A DNA stretch of 64,000 nucleotides, taken from the NCBI GenBank assembly GCA_017304655.1, contig JAFKLY010000007.1, forward strand, positions 62,001-126,000, written 5' to 3'. The number at the start of each line of letters is the position of its first letter. Position 1 is the first letter of the stretch. Position numbers and translations under genes: made by a program. This document shows, piece by piece, positions 30,630 through 39,104 of this stretch. The notes below the pieces were generated by a model. It was given only the letters and a program-made list of their open reading frames with translations. It searched no databases and was not told the origin of the DNA. Source of the stretch: Sphingomonas sp. (GTDB lineage: Bacteria; Pseudomonadota; Alphaproteobacteria; Sphingomonadales; Sphingomonadaceae).

Positions 30630-31307
30630 ATGAATCTGCCGCCCCCCGCCCCGCCTGCCGCCACGGTCGTTCTGCTGCATGGCTTTGCCGGCGCCGGTTT
30701 CATGGTCAAGCCGCTCGGCTATGCCTTGCGCCGCGCAGGCTACCGGCCCGTGGAACTCGGCTATGACAGCTGGGGCCTGCCGCTTGAGCGCATCTGTGAC
30801 CGGCTGCTCCCGCGCCTCGCCCAGCTTGATGAGGAGAGCGAGGCGCCACTGCACATCGTCGCGCATTCCATGGGCGGTCTGGTCGCGCGCGCGCTGCTGC
30901 ACCGCCAGCGGCCGCGCACGCTGGGCCATGTCGTGATGCTCGGAACGCCCAATGGCGGCAGCGAGATTGCGGATTTTCTTGACCGGCACAGCCTGCTTCG
31001 TCCGATCCTGGGCCGGGCCGCTCCGGCGCTCGTCACGAACCGCTCGGCCATGATCGACGCGTTGCTCGGCCCAATCGATTATCCTGTGGGCGTCATTGCC
31101 GGCGATCGGCCCATCCTGCCAGGCCCCACGGCGCGGCTTGTGCCCGGCCCCAGCGACGGCAAGGTCAGCGTCGCCTCGACACGCCTCGCCGAGGCCGCAG
31201 ATCACATCGTCCTGCCCCTCTCCCACAGCTTGCTGCCTTATCATCCGAGCGCGCAGCGCCAGATTCGGCATTTCCTCTCGCACGGGCATTTTTCTCGGAC
31301 GTCCTGA
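30630..31307 (+). CDS. Alpha/beta hydrolase (lipase/esterase-like)
   Basis: 225 residues from the ATG at 30630; upstream codons overlap the hairpin and the PEP-CTERM gene and were not included. The oxyanion-hole region is LLHGFAGAG, the nucleophile elbow is AHSMGG (about residue 89) and a late His lies in LPLSHSLLPYH. Similar to the short triacylglycerol-lipase/PGAP1-type hydrolases. No signal peptide. Confidence 0.88.
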   Translation: MNLPPPAPPAATVVLLHGFAGAGFMVKPLGYALRRAGYRPVELGYDSWGLPLERICDRLLPRLAQLDEESEAPLHIVAHSMGGLVARALLHRQRPRTLGHVVMLGTPNGGSEIADFLDRHSLLRPILGRAAPALVTNRSAMIDALLGPIDYPVGVIAGDRPILPGPTARLVPGPSDGKVSVASTRLAEAADHIVLPLSHSLLPYHPSAQRQIRHFLSHGHFSRTS

Positions 31308-31376
31308 CGCCGTCTGCCGGTTCCAGACTCGCAAGAGCATAATGTTCCTGTTATGTTCGAAGCAAGGAGGTACCCT

Positions 31377-32015
31377 ATGACCAGTTCGATTCAATTCTAT
31401 ACCAATCCGATGTCACGCGGGCAGATCGTCCGCTGGATGCTCGAAGAGCTTGGCCAGCCCTATGAGACGCATCTGCTGGGTTATGACAGCGCAGATGGCA
31501 TGAAATCTGCCGACTATCTGGCGATCAATCCGATGGGCAAGGTGCCGGCCATCGTTCATGACGGGCATGTCGTCACCGAGTGCGCCGCCATCTGCGCCTA
31601 TCTGGCCGAGAGTTTCCCAGAGGCCAGGCTTGCGCCAGCGCCGGACGAGCGGGCGGACTATTATCGCTGGCTGTTCTTCGCAGCCGGTCCTGTGGAAGCG
31701 GCCGTGACGAACAAGGCTGCCGGCTTCATCGTTGAGCCCGGGCGGGAGCGCATGTTCGGCTATGGCACCTTCGATCGCACGATGGACGTGCTGGAAGCTG
31801 CGGTGAGCGGGCGAGATTATGTCTGCGGCGCGCACTTCACGGCGGCGGACGTCTATGTCGGCTCGGGCATCGACTGGGGCTTACAGTTCAAGACGATGCC
31901 AGAGCGGCCAGGGTTCCTTGCCTATGCCGAGCGACTGCGCCAGCGCCCGGCCTATCGCCGCGCCAAGGAAATCGACAATGACCTCATCGCGCAGATGCAG
32001 GCCGGACAAGGCTGA
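31377..32015 (+). CDS. Glutathione S-transferase family protein
   Basis: 212 residues from the ATG at 31377, chosen because a strong AAGGAGG site lies at 31364-31370. N-terminal thioredoxin-like half with YTNPMSRGQIVRWMLEEL and MGKVPAIVHDG, then the helical half containing TAADVYVGSGIDW. Cytoplasmic; substrate unknown. Monocistronic by context. Confidence 0.92.
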   Translation: MTSSIQFYTNPMSRGQIVRWMLEELGQPYETHLLGYDSADGMKSADYLAINPMGKVPAIVHDGHVVTECAAICAYLAESFPEARLAPAPDERADYYRWLFFAAGPVEAAVTNKAAGFIVEPGRERMFGYGTFDRTMDVLEAAVSGRDYVCGAHFTAADVYVGSGIDWGLQFKTMPERPGFLAYAERLRQRPAYRRAKEIDNDLIAQMQAGQG

Positions 32016-32104
32016 TCGCACATCCGGCGCGCTCCGCATGAACGGACGGGGGCAACCGGCGCTGGCCTGACCCGATCACGCGGGACGCGCCAGTTGTTCC
32101 GTAA

Positions 32105-32139
32105 GAAAAAGGCCCGGAGGATGCGCTCCTCCGGGCCTT
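32105..32139 (-). terminator. Rho-independent terminator of the Bax-inhibitor gene
   Basis: 13-bp stem AAGGCCCGGAGGA (32109-32121) / TCCTCCGGGCCTT (32127-32139) with an A run on the plus-strand left side (T run for the minus strand). It lies 26 bases past the minus-strand stop and also faces the convergent GST gene. Confidence 0.9.
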
Positions 32140-32164
32140 CGTCATGTTGCTTGCCAGCGTGCGA

Positions 32165-32908
32165 TCAGTCGCGGCTGCCCATGAAGCGCAGCAGGAACAG
32201 GAACATGTTGACGAAGTCGAGGTAGAGCGACAGCGCGCCCATCACCACGGTCTTGCCCATCATGTCCGTGCCGGCGACATAGGCATACATGCTCTTGAGC
32301 TTCTGGGTGTCATAGGCGGTAAGGCCCGCGAAGATCAGCACGCCGAGGATGCTGATCGCCAGGTCGAGACCGCTCGAGCGCAGGAACAGGTTGATGAGCG
32401 AGGCGACCAGGATGCCGACCACGCCCATGATCAGGAAGGTACCGAAGCCCGAGAGATCACGCTTGGTCGTGTAGCCATACAGGCTCAGGCCCGCGAAGGC
32501 CGCCGCCGTGGCAAAGAAGGTCTGCGCGATCGATGTGCCGGTATAGACCAGGAAGATCGAGGCCATGGAAAGACCCATCACCACGCAATAGGCCCAGTAA
32601 AGCGCCTGCGCCGTGCTGGTCTGCAGCCGGTTGATGCCGAAGCTCAGCACCATCACGAAGATGAGCGGAGCAAACATCAGCACATATTTGAGCGGCCCCG
32701 GCCCCATGAGCACCTGCGCCGCAAGGCCGCTCTGCGCAAACAGCAGCGCCACGATGCCGGTAACCAGCACGCCGCTCGCCATGTAATTGTAGATCGACAG
32801 CATGTAGGAGCGCAGGCCCGCGTCGAACGCGGCGTCCTGAACGCCTGCCTGGACGCCGCCAAAGCCCGTCGACGTCGCGCGGGGATCCGGCCAGTTCGCC
32901 ATGTTCAT
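32165..32908 (-). CDS. Bax inhibitor-1/YccA family membrane protein
   Basis: 247 residues with about seven hydrophobic helices, the last ending near residue 235. Family elements visible: LRSYMLSIYNYMASGVLVTG near the N-terminus and the C-terminal GLTAYDTQKLKSMY containing the conserved Asp thought to control Ca2+/proton leak. Inner-membrane protein; in bacteria linked to FtsH regulation and ion homeostasis. Confidence 0.94.
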   Translation of the reverse strand: MNMANWPDPRATSTGFGGVQAGVQDAAFDAGLRSYMLSIYNYMASGVLVTGIVALLFAQSGLAAQVLMGPGPLKYVLMFAPLIFVMVLSFGINRLQTSTAQALYWAYCVVMGLSMASIFLVYTGTSIAQTFFATAAAFAGLSLYGYTTKRDLSGFGTFLIMGVVGILVASLINLFLRSSGLDLAISILGVLIFAGLTAYDTQKLKSMYAYVAGTDMMGKTVVMGALSLYLDFVNMFLFLLRFMGSRD

Positions 32909-33054
32909 CGTCTCCTTGTCGCCAGCACCACTGCCGGCTGTCTGCCGCCAATATCGCCCTGCGACGCACTTGTTTCAAGAAAAAGCGGCATGTGCGCGAC
33001 AATTTGCGACGATGTCTTGCCTCATGCGCAACCTCACATGGGGGGCTGACAAAG

Positions 33055-33081
33055 AAAAAGGGGCCGGAAACCCGGCCCCTT
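33055..33081 (-). terminator. Rho-independent terminator of the ompA-like gene
   Basis: 10-bp stem AAGGGGCCGG (33058-33067) / CCGGCCCCTT (33072-33081), with the T run on the minus-strand side, about 40 bases after the OmpA stop. Confidence 0.92.
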
Positions 33082-33121
33082 CTCGTCTGATCCACCGCCC
33101 GAGGGCAGTGCATCATATCTC

Positions 33122-34183
33122 TTAGTTGCCCGAACCCGGACCGTAGGTGATTTCCACGCGACGGTTCTGGAGCTCGCGGACGCCATCGGCAGTCTCGACG
33201 CGCGGGCGGCTCTCGCCGAACGCTTCGGACGAGATCACGCCGTCCGAAATGCCGTGCGAGGTCAGGTAGCCACGCACCGAGGTGTTGCGGCGAGCCGACA
33301 GGCCGACGTTGTACTTGGGCGAACCCGACTTGTCCGCGTGACCCGCGAGCATGACCTTGGCCGTGCCGCAGTTGGCGTAGGCCGACACAGCGTTGTCGAG
33401 GATCGAGGCAGCGTCCGGCGTAATGTCGGCGCTATCCCACTCGAAGAACACGATGTACGGGCCAGGCGCACACTGGACCACCGGCGGAGGCGGCGGGGGC
33501 GGCGGCGGAGGCGGGGGAGGCGGCGGCGGGGGCGGCGGCGGAGGCGGCGGAGGAGCAGCCTCAGGTGCGCCGAAGTTGTAGGTCAGGCCAGCGAGAATGC
33601 TGTGGCTCTTGACCTGCGTCTCGAGCGCCGTGCCCGCAACGCTGCGGAGCTTGATGTTGTCGTGGTTGAAGTAGCGATACTTCAGCGAAACATCGACGTT
33701 GTTGGTGACCGGGTAACGGATGCCGGCCAGAGCCTGCCAGGCAAAGCCGCTGTCCGAATCGCGGGTGTCGGGAAGCGAGATCTTCGAGCGGGCAACGCCG
33801 ACGCCGCCGCCAACGAAGCCCTGCAGGCCGTCGTCGGGACCGAAGTCGAGGAGGCCGTTCAGCATCAGGCTGTCGACGCGAGCCATGCCGCCGGAAAGGG
33901 GCGTGGTCGAGCTCGAGTAGCTCGTCTGCTTGTTGCTCGCCTTCTTGTGCGAATATTCCGCCTCGAGGCGGAACATGCCGAAGTCATAGCCCACGAAGCC
34001 AGCGGCGTCGTAGCCGGTCTTGTGCGGGGTACGGGCCGTCACGCCGTTGGCGAACGTGCTCGTGGCGTCTTCCACGATCATGGCGCCTACATCGGCACCG
34101 ACGTACCAAGATTTGTCCTTGGCGAGCGACGGAGAGGCCATCGCGGTCGACGCGAGCGCTATGGCAATGCCTAGCTTCCGCAT
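33122..34183 (-). CDS. OmpA family outer membrane protein with polyproline linker
   Basis: 353 residues: signal peptide (1-21, ending ASPSLA), an eight-stranded OmpA-type beta-barrel (about 22-200), an uninterrupted proline linker (about residues 213-235), and a C-terminal OmpA/MotB peptidoglycan-binding domain with FEWDSADITPDA, LAGHADKSGSPKYN and LSARRNTSVRGYL. It anchors the outer membrane to the cell wall. Strong SD AAAGGGGA upstream. The proline tract is longer than in most relatives and is encoded by a GC-only repeat. Confidence 0.95.
   Translation of the reverse strand: MRKLGIAIALASTAMASPSLAKDKSWYVGADVGAMIVEDATSTFANGVTARTPHKTGYDAAGFVGYDFGMFRLEAEYSHKKASNKQTSYSSSTTPLSGGMARVDSLMLNGLLDFGPDDGLQGFVGGGVGVARSKISLPDTRDSDSGFAWQALAGIRYPVTNNVDVSLKYRYFNHDNIKLRSVAGTALETQVKSHSILAGLTYNFGAPEAAPPPPPPPPPPPPPPPPPPPPPPPPVVQCAPGPYIVFFEWDSADITPDAASILDNAVSAYANCGTAKVMLAGHADKSGSPKYNVGLSARRNTSVRGYLTSHGISDGVISSEAFGESRPRVETADGVRELQNRRVEITYGPGSGN
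33480..33553 (-). repeat. GGC/GGA-type repeat encoding the proline linker
   Basis: On the plus strand the tract is an almost unbroken run of GGC, GGG and GGA triplets; read on the minus strand it gives CCN proline codons. Such tracts are prone to slippage, so its length may vary between strains. Any change in multiples of three keeps the frame. Confidence 0.85.
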
Positions 34184-34392
34184 ATAATTCCCCTTTCAGA
34201 GTTTAGGTCGAAAAATGCTGCGACGCCGATGTACTGTTGCCCGGCGCGAGATTCAAGCGTGCAATATCGCACTGTTGCACAAATGCCTCGCTATTTTACG
34301 CCTTTTGACAGGTGCCGGGAACTTTATCAAATCGTTATCGTTTAGGCAGTTGCGGACCGCTGTGTTCAAGCTGCGTTCAAGCATTCCCCAAT

Positions 34393-34890
34393 TCAGCTTG
34401 CGATCAATCCATGTGCCCGAAGCACACCCAGGATCGCCGCCAGCGCGACGCGCGCCTCGCTGTCCACAACCGTGCCACCGGATGGGGTAGCGATGGCCGG
34501 CTGTTGCACCCCCAGTACACGCACACCGGCCTGATAATAGCCGTCCGCCCGCACCGGATCGTCAGACCAGCCAACCCCATCAAAAGCCACAATATTCTGC
34601 CGATTCTGCACCCAGATTCGCCAACCTGCGCGGGGTGTGAGGAAGAGCCAGCCCGCGCTGGTCCAGCCCGCCAGCAGGCCCTCTTGCCCGGTCCATGCGC
34701 CACTTGCACCGCTGCCCACGATCCAGCATTGGCCAGCCGAAGGCGCGGCCGGCGGCACCGCCAGATCGGCGCTTTCGGCACAGGCCTGCACCGCCAGATC
34801 GAGCGTCATCAGCCCCTCATTGTGCGTCACTTCTTTTTTTGCCTGCCCCGCCGCGATGAGCGGCAGGCCCAGTCGATCCGTCTGCGCCAT
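34393..34890 (-). CDS. DUF2793 protein (GTA-associated)
   Basis: 165 residues from the ATG at 34890 (MAQTDRLGLPLIAAGQAKKE). It matches the DUF2793 family found at the end of alphaproteobacterial GTA and prophage tail clusters: N-terminal L-P-L-I-A-x-G-Q-A-K-K-E-V-T-H-N-E, then a Trp-rich beta domain. Possibly a tail-fibre or baseplate component. Apparently intact, although its cluster is decayed. Confidence 0.8.
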   Translation of the reverse strand: MAQTDRLGLPLIAAGQAKKEVTHNEGLMTLDLAVQACAESADLAVPPAAPSAGQCWIVGSGASGAWTGQEGLLAGWTSAGWLFLTPRAGWRIWVQNRQNIVAFDGVGWSDDPVRADGYYQAGVRVLGVQQPAIATPSGGTVVDSEARVALAAILGVLRAHGLIAS

Positions 34891-34929
34891 GTTGCGTTCC
34901 TTCAAGCCGGATTGTTGGAAAAAGGCCAC

Positions 34930-35756
34930 TCATGAAAGAGTGAGTCGCAAGGGCCGGCTCTCCCCGAACGTGCCCAGCTGCGTGATCTCGATAGCCAGCG
35001 GCGCCGGCCCCGCCGCCAGGCTGTCCTCGGTTGCGTGCACTGCAGCGTAGATGGCCGCCGGTTCCGCAACTTCCCATTGCCGCAGCGTCACATCGTCAGC
35101 GATGACGCGCAGCACATAGGCCTCCCGCTCCTCGCCCAGCGGAACCTCGCCCAGATCGGCCCAGTCCCAGCCCATACGGCTGCGCCGGACCCAGCTGATC
35201 GTCCGGTCGCCACCAGGCAGCGCCATGATGCGGCCATGCACGGGCGCGGGCGGCAGCATCGCCCGCCCGTCGATCAGCCGTGTTGCCTCGGCCGGAACGG
35301 CATCACCCGCACCGATCGCCCGCACCTCCAGCAAGCGCCCCCGGTCTGCCGGGGTGAGCGCGACGGACGTCAGCCGGGACGGATCGATCAGCACGAAGCG
35401 TTCTTCGGCGATGTGGCCGCCGATGGCCCATTCCGTGCCGTGCCACCCCCGCACCATGCGCGAGAGCCGGTATCGGCGTGGGCCGATGGGCGCCGCCTCG
35501 CCAAAGAGCAACAGCTCCTCGCCGATCTGGCAGAGATTGGCGTCCTGCATCAGCAGCGCGTCGGCCGCCGGCACCAGCGCATCACCGGCATTATCGAGCA
35601 GGATGTCGACGTGGGATCGCCGGTCGATCCGCCAGGACGGGCCTTCGGGCAGGACCGTGAGCGCAGTGCCGATGACGGCACGCGGCGCCGTACCGCCGAT
35701 CGGTTCGGACCCGCCCGGGGCACTGCGCAAGCGCAGCAGGGCGGCGCGGCGCCAGT
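34930..35756 (-). pseudogene. 3' remnant of GTA host-specificity/tail hub gene (g15-like)
   Basis: About 270 residues resembling the C-terminal part of the large (over 1000-residue) GTA gp15 protein: RSHVDILLDNAGDAL, RLSRMVRGWHGTEWAIG, SWVRRSRMGWDWAD. No ATG opens the frame at a sensible place; only a TTG at 35730 is available, and the reading frame runs into the out-of-frame connector remnant. Truncated by the deletion that joined it to g6. Confidence 0.75.
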
Positions 35757-36058
35757 GTCGATCGCGTAACTTTCCACCGGCAGCGCGAATTCCGCGCCGT
35801 CAGCCGGAAGGCCCATCACCTCCGCGATTCTGCACGCGGGGCAAAGCGCGAGCGAGCGCCAGCCGCTCCCGGCCGGCAGCACCTCGCCCACGCTCCGCGC
35901 GACGATCATCTGACCGTGGAAGCCCTCAGCCGCCAGGCTCGCGCTGTGGAGGAGGTCTGTCAGCGCCGCATCCTCGTCGGTCAGGCTGATCTTGAGATAA
36001 CCTTGAGGTCATCGAGCGGCACCGCCAGGGGCCCGCCTTTCGCGATCGTCACGGTCAT
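35757..36058 (-). pseudogene. Frameshifted, truncated phage head-tail connector (g6-like)
   Basis: Starting at the ATG at 36058 the frame reads MTVTIAKGGPLAVPLDDLK, then hits a stop after a few codons. One frame over it continues as YLKISLTDEDAALTDLLHS, AAEGFHGQMIVARSVGEVLPAGSGW and FALPVESYAID, the expected gp6 connector sequence. Comparing the halves, one base is missing at about 36000/36001. The similarity ends near 35757, where the g15 remnant takes over in another frame. Confidence 0.78.
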
Positions 36059-36166
36059 GGAAACCCTGCCTTTCAAGCGAGGCCGGAAAAAATGGGCGCC
36101 ATGTCGGCGGGGATAAATCCGGCATGGCGCACGCGTCCCTCTCGCCAGGGCGAGAGGTCACTCGGT

Positions 36167-36655
36167 TCAGGAGGCGGCGAACTTCATGAGCTTGATTGCC
36201 TCGCCGGCACGGTAAAGATAGGCCATCGGCCAGCCCTGCGCATCCGGCTCGATGGTCACCCGGTCCGGCCGCAGCGCGTAGAGCTGTGCCGGCTGTCCGT
36301 CAGCACCATGGCCGATCTGCACATAGCCATTGCCGTGGAGCAGGATGTGCGCGGCCAGCGTCTCGACAAGGCTCTGTCCCGCCGATCGGCGCTGCACCAG
36401 CGCCAGCGCCGCGCGCGCCTGCGCCGGATCGTCCGAGCGCGCGCGGATCGCCAGACTGCCGGCTGCCTCGCTCACCAGCCGCATCGCTCGCTGCGCAACG
36501 GGATTGCCCAGGATGGCAGCGCGCAGCTGCGCCTCATAACCCTGCGGCCAGTCGCCGCTGCCGGCCCATCCGCCGATCCAGCCCGCGCCTGCCCAGCCAC
36601 GCCCCAGCGGCGGCCGCACCTGCGCCGGCGCGGCCTTGCGTCCAAACCATTTCAT
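36167..36655 (-). pseudogene. Truncated phage/GTA portal protein (g3-like)
   Basis: 162 residues where portal proteins are about 390 or more. It begins MKWFGRKA and keeps the early portal landmarks NPVAQRAMRLVSEAAG and LLHGNGYVQIG...LYALRPDRV, then stops after YLYRAGEAIKLMKFAAS. The C-terminal stem and crown regions are gone. The next recognisable piece (connector) starts about 110 bases on, so the rest of the portal, the prohead protease and the capsid gene have been lost. Confidence 0.8.
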
Positions 36656-36875
36656 TTGCGTCTCCTGCGTGTCAGTCCGGCGCCGGGGCCGGTCGCCCGT
36701 TGAAGGATAAGGCGGGTTCTTCGCGTCGCCGCTCGCGCGGACGCGGCCGGGTGTCCCCGGTCAGGTTGCTTTCATCTCTGGAAGGCGCCGCCCACCCGCG
36801 CGCGGCCCCTTGCGGGGGCACGCACTGCCTGAACAACGCCTGCTGTCTGGTGGCTGAAGCCGCGTCCGCGCCGTC

Positions 36876-37583
36876 TCAGGCGGCGATCAGCCCCATGCCC
36901 ACACCCTTCACGGCGGCGGATGTGCGGTCGGAGACTTCCAGCTTGTCGTAGATGCGCCGCATATAGGTATCGACCGTGCCCGGCGAGATCGCCAGGATCT
37001 CCGCGATCACGCTGTTGCTCTTGCCGCGCGCAACCCAGTCGAGGATTTCCTTCTCCCGTGTCGAGAGCTGGCGGTCGCGCGTCGCTTCCTCCGTGAACAT
37101 GGAGCAGATGCGCAGATGCGCCGCCTGCGCCGCGAAATGGAGCAGCGAAAGGTGGCTGGGGCTCAGGTCAACGTCGGGCTTCATCCTGCCCAGCGCCACC
37201 ACGGCGTTGCGGCCGTTCGGTCCATAGCAAGGCAGGGAGAAGCCATCCGCCAGCTCCGTCTCCCGCATCGCCGCCAGGAAGGCGCGCTCTTCCCCGGTCA
37301 GCTCGGTGCTGCGCCACACGTCGCTCCAGCGGATCGGCACGCCGGCCGCCAGCGCCGCGCGAGGCACGATGTCGAGCCGCTGGAAGTCGAAGGACAGATA
37401 GCGCTCCACTTCCTGCGGGGAGAAGCCATATTGCAGCGGCATGGTGGCGGGCAGATTCGTGCCGTGGCGGATCCAGTAGTAGCTCACACCGGCAAAGCCG
37501 TGCTGGGCAAAATAGCGCGCCATGCGCCGCCACAACAGTGGCAGCGTCTGTGCGCTGGCTATTCTCCCCAGAATTTCTTCCAC
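36876..37583 (-). CDS. LuxR-type regulator with autoinducer-binding-like domain (no LuxI)
   Basis: 235 residues from a GTG at 37583, preferred because GGGAG lies 8 bases upstream; a TTG nine codons earlier is the alternative. N-terminal Autoind_bind-like domain (about 15-160): the Trp/Tyr/Asp pocket is partly kept (YLSFDFQRLDIV, IRWSDVW), but the usual Asp-Pro pair reads Asp-Ile. C-terminal GerE helix-turn-helix (LSTREKEILDWVARGKSNSVIAE, TVDTYMRRIYDKL). No synthase gene is near, so it is a LuxR solo. Confidence 0.85.
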   Translation of the reverse strand: MEEILGRIASAQTLPLLWRRMARYFAQHGFAGVSYYWIRHGTNLPATMPLQYGFSPQEVERYLSFDFQRLDIVPRAALAAGVPIRWSDVWRSTELTGEERAFLAAMRETELADGFSLPCYGPNGRNAVVALGRMKPDVDLSPSHLSLLHFAAQAAHLRICSMFTEEATRDRQLSTREKEILDWVARGKSNSVIAEILAISPGTVDTYMRRIYDKLEVSDRTSAAVKGVGMGLIAA

Positions 37584-37614
37584 CCGGTCTGCTCCCGCAG
37601 GACCCCTCAATTAT

Positions 37615-37631
37615 GGATGGTCCGCCCATCC
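37615..37631. promoter_or_regulatory. Inverted repeat upstream of the LuxR gene
   Basis: GGATGG-N5-CCATCC, a perfect 6-bp dyad centred about 40 bases upstream of the GTG start. Its size fits an operator for a dimeric regulator such as a LuxR-type protein (possible autoregulation). Position-based inference. Confidence 0.35.
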
Positions 37632-37685
37632 GGTTTCAAAAGCAAGCGATTCCACATGCGGTCGGGGAACCGGCCGCGGGTCCGC

Positions 37686-39104
37686 TCACAGCCAGCGCAC
37701 CTGCGCGCGAGCCGGTGCGCGCAGCAACAGCTCGGTCAGGCACCACACCAGCGCATCCGCCCGGTCCGGCGATCGCCCCGGCCCTTCATAGCCGCCGTCG
37801 ACCAGCAGGCCGCAAAGCTGGTCCTCCAGCGCATCGAGCCGCCCGGCATGGCGCACTCGGCCCGCCTCATAGGCCGCCGCGACCGGTTCGGCCCGCGCGC
37901 TTTTCCCGCGGGAGGCATGGACGAGCCGCACCGGCAGCGCGATCCGCGCCGCGTGCAGCACAGCGCCCACCATGGCGCCGCCGTTGTTCGCTTCCGCCAC
38001 CACGCGGTCCGCGCGCCAGCGCGCCGCCGCCTTCGCCACGGCCTGCGCCCAGCGCTGCGGACTGGCGCGCTCCACTGTCGCATCCTCCAGCACGATCGCA
38101 TGACCTTTCCCGTCCAGCACCGCTACGATGATGCCGCAAGCGTCGCCCCGCGCGCTTGCCGGCGGATCGACCCCCACCACGATCCGCGCCAGCGCGTCCC
38201 GCTTCGGTGCCCGCCCGGTCCAGCGGCACCGGTCGATGAGGTCGCGGGTCCACAGCGCCCCCTCGATATCGAGCAGCAGCGCGCCCTCCAGCTCCTGCCG
38301 GCCCAGCCGGGTGCCGGCGAAGCGGCGCTCCATTTCCTCCAGGAAGCGCGCGGGCAGCGCTGCCCTGTTCTCATCCGTGCGGCCACGGGTGATGGCCGTC
38401 GCCGGATCGCTCGCCAGCCGCCGCACGAGCGCGGTCGGGCGCGGCGTCGTCGTCGCCACCACGCGTGGCTGCGCACCAAGGCGCAGGCCCAGCACCAGAT
38501 TGTCCCAGGCCGTGGTGCCGCGCGGCCATTTGCCGATTTCGTCCGCCCAGGCGTGACTGTGCTGCGGACCGCGCAGCGTCTCCGGCTCGGCCGCGCCATA
38601 AGTGGTCGCCATCGCCCCGTTCGCCCAGCGCAGCAGCCGCAGCGACGGGTACCAGAGCGGCCGCCGGTCCGCCGGCGCGATGGCGAGCAGACCGCTTTCT
38701 CCTTCCACCATGATGGAGCGCGCCTCATGCAGGCTGGCGCCGATCAGGCCGATCCGCGCCGTGCCGTCCGCCTCGGCGATGGCACGCACCCATTCCGCGC
38801 CGGCCCGCGTCTTGCCAAAGCCACGCCCGGCGAGGATCAGCCAGGTGAACCAGTCGCCGGGCGGCGGCAATTGTGCGGGCCGGGCGCGCAGTCGCCAGTC
38901 CGCGAGCAGCCATTGCGCGCCCTCCTCGCCCAGTGCCGCCAGCAGCTCCGCCTGCGCCTGCGCGGGCATTCTGGCAATCCGCTCCATCCCGGATGCGCGC
39001 CCGCCCGTGCGATCCCGGCCCTTGCGATCACGCGTGCGCCCGGCGCGGGTGTGAGCCGCAGCGACGCCACGAACCGGACGGCCCGCGTCCCGCCGCTTCG
39101 TCAT
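37686..39104 (-). CDS. Phage/GTA large terminase subunit
   Basis: 472 residues. ATPase domain with Walker A LAGRGFGKTRAGAEW (about 92-106) and the downstream acidic HAWADEIGKW; C-terminal nuclease domain with GVDPPAS and DRADALVWCLTELL. It matches GTA ORFg2 terminases that package host DNA. Appears full length and uninterrupted. The start overlaps the small terminase stop by four bases. In a cluster lacking capsid and portal it can have no packaging role. Confidence 0.9.
   Translation of the reverse strand: MTKRRDAGRPVRGVAAAHTRAGRTRDRKGRDRTGGRASGMERIARMPAQAQAELLAALGEEGAQWLLADWRLRARPAQLPPPGDWFTWLILAGRGFGKTRAGAEWVRAIAEADGTARIGLIGASLHEARSIMVEGESGLLAIAPADRRPLWYPSLRLLRWANGAMATTYGAAEPETLRGPQHSHAWADEIGKWPRGTTAWDNLVLGLRLGAQPRVVATTTPRPTALVRRLASDPATAITRGRTDENRAALPARFLEEMERRFAGTRLGRQELEGALLLDIEGALWTRDLIDRCRWTGRAPKRDALARIVVGVDPPASARGDACGIIVAVLDGKGHAIVLEDATVERASPQRWAQAVAKAAARWRADRVVAEANNGGAMVGAVLHAARIALPVRLVHASRGKSARAEPVAAAYEAGRVRHAGRLDALEDQLCGLLVDGGYEGPGRSPDRADALVWCLTELLLRAPARAQVRWL

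Noticed and set aside
33480..33553. GC-rich repeat as a CRISPR or transposon trace
   Set aside because: It is in frame within the OmpA gene, encodes only proline, and has no spacer or inverted-repeat structure.
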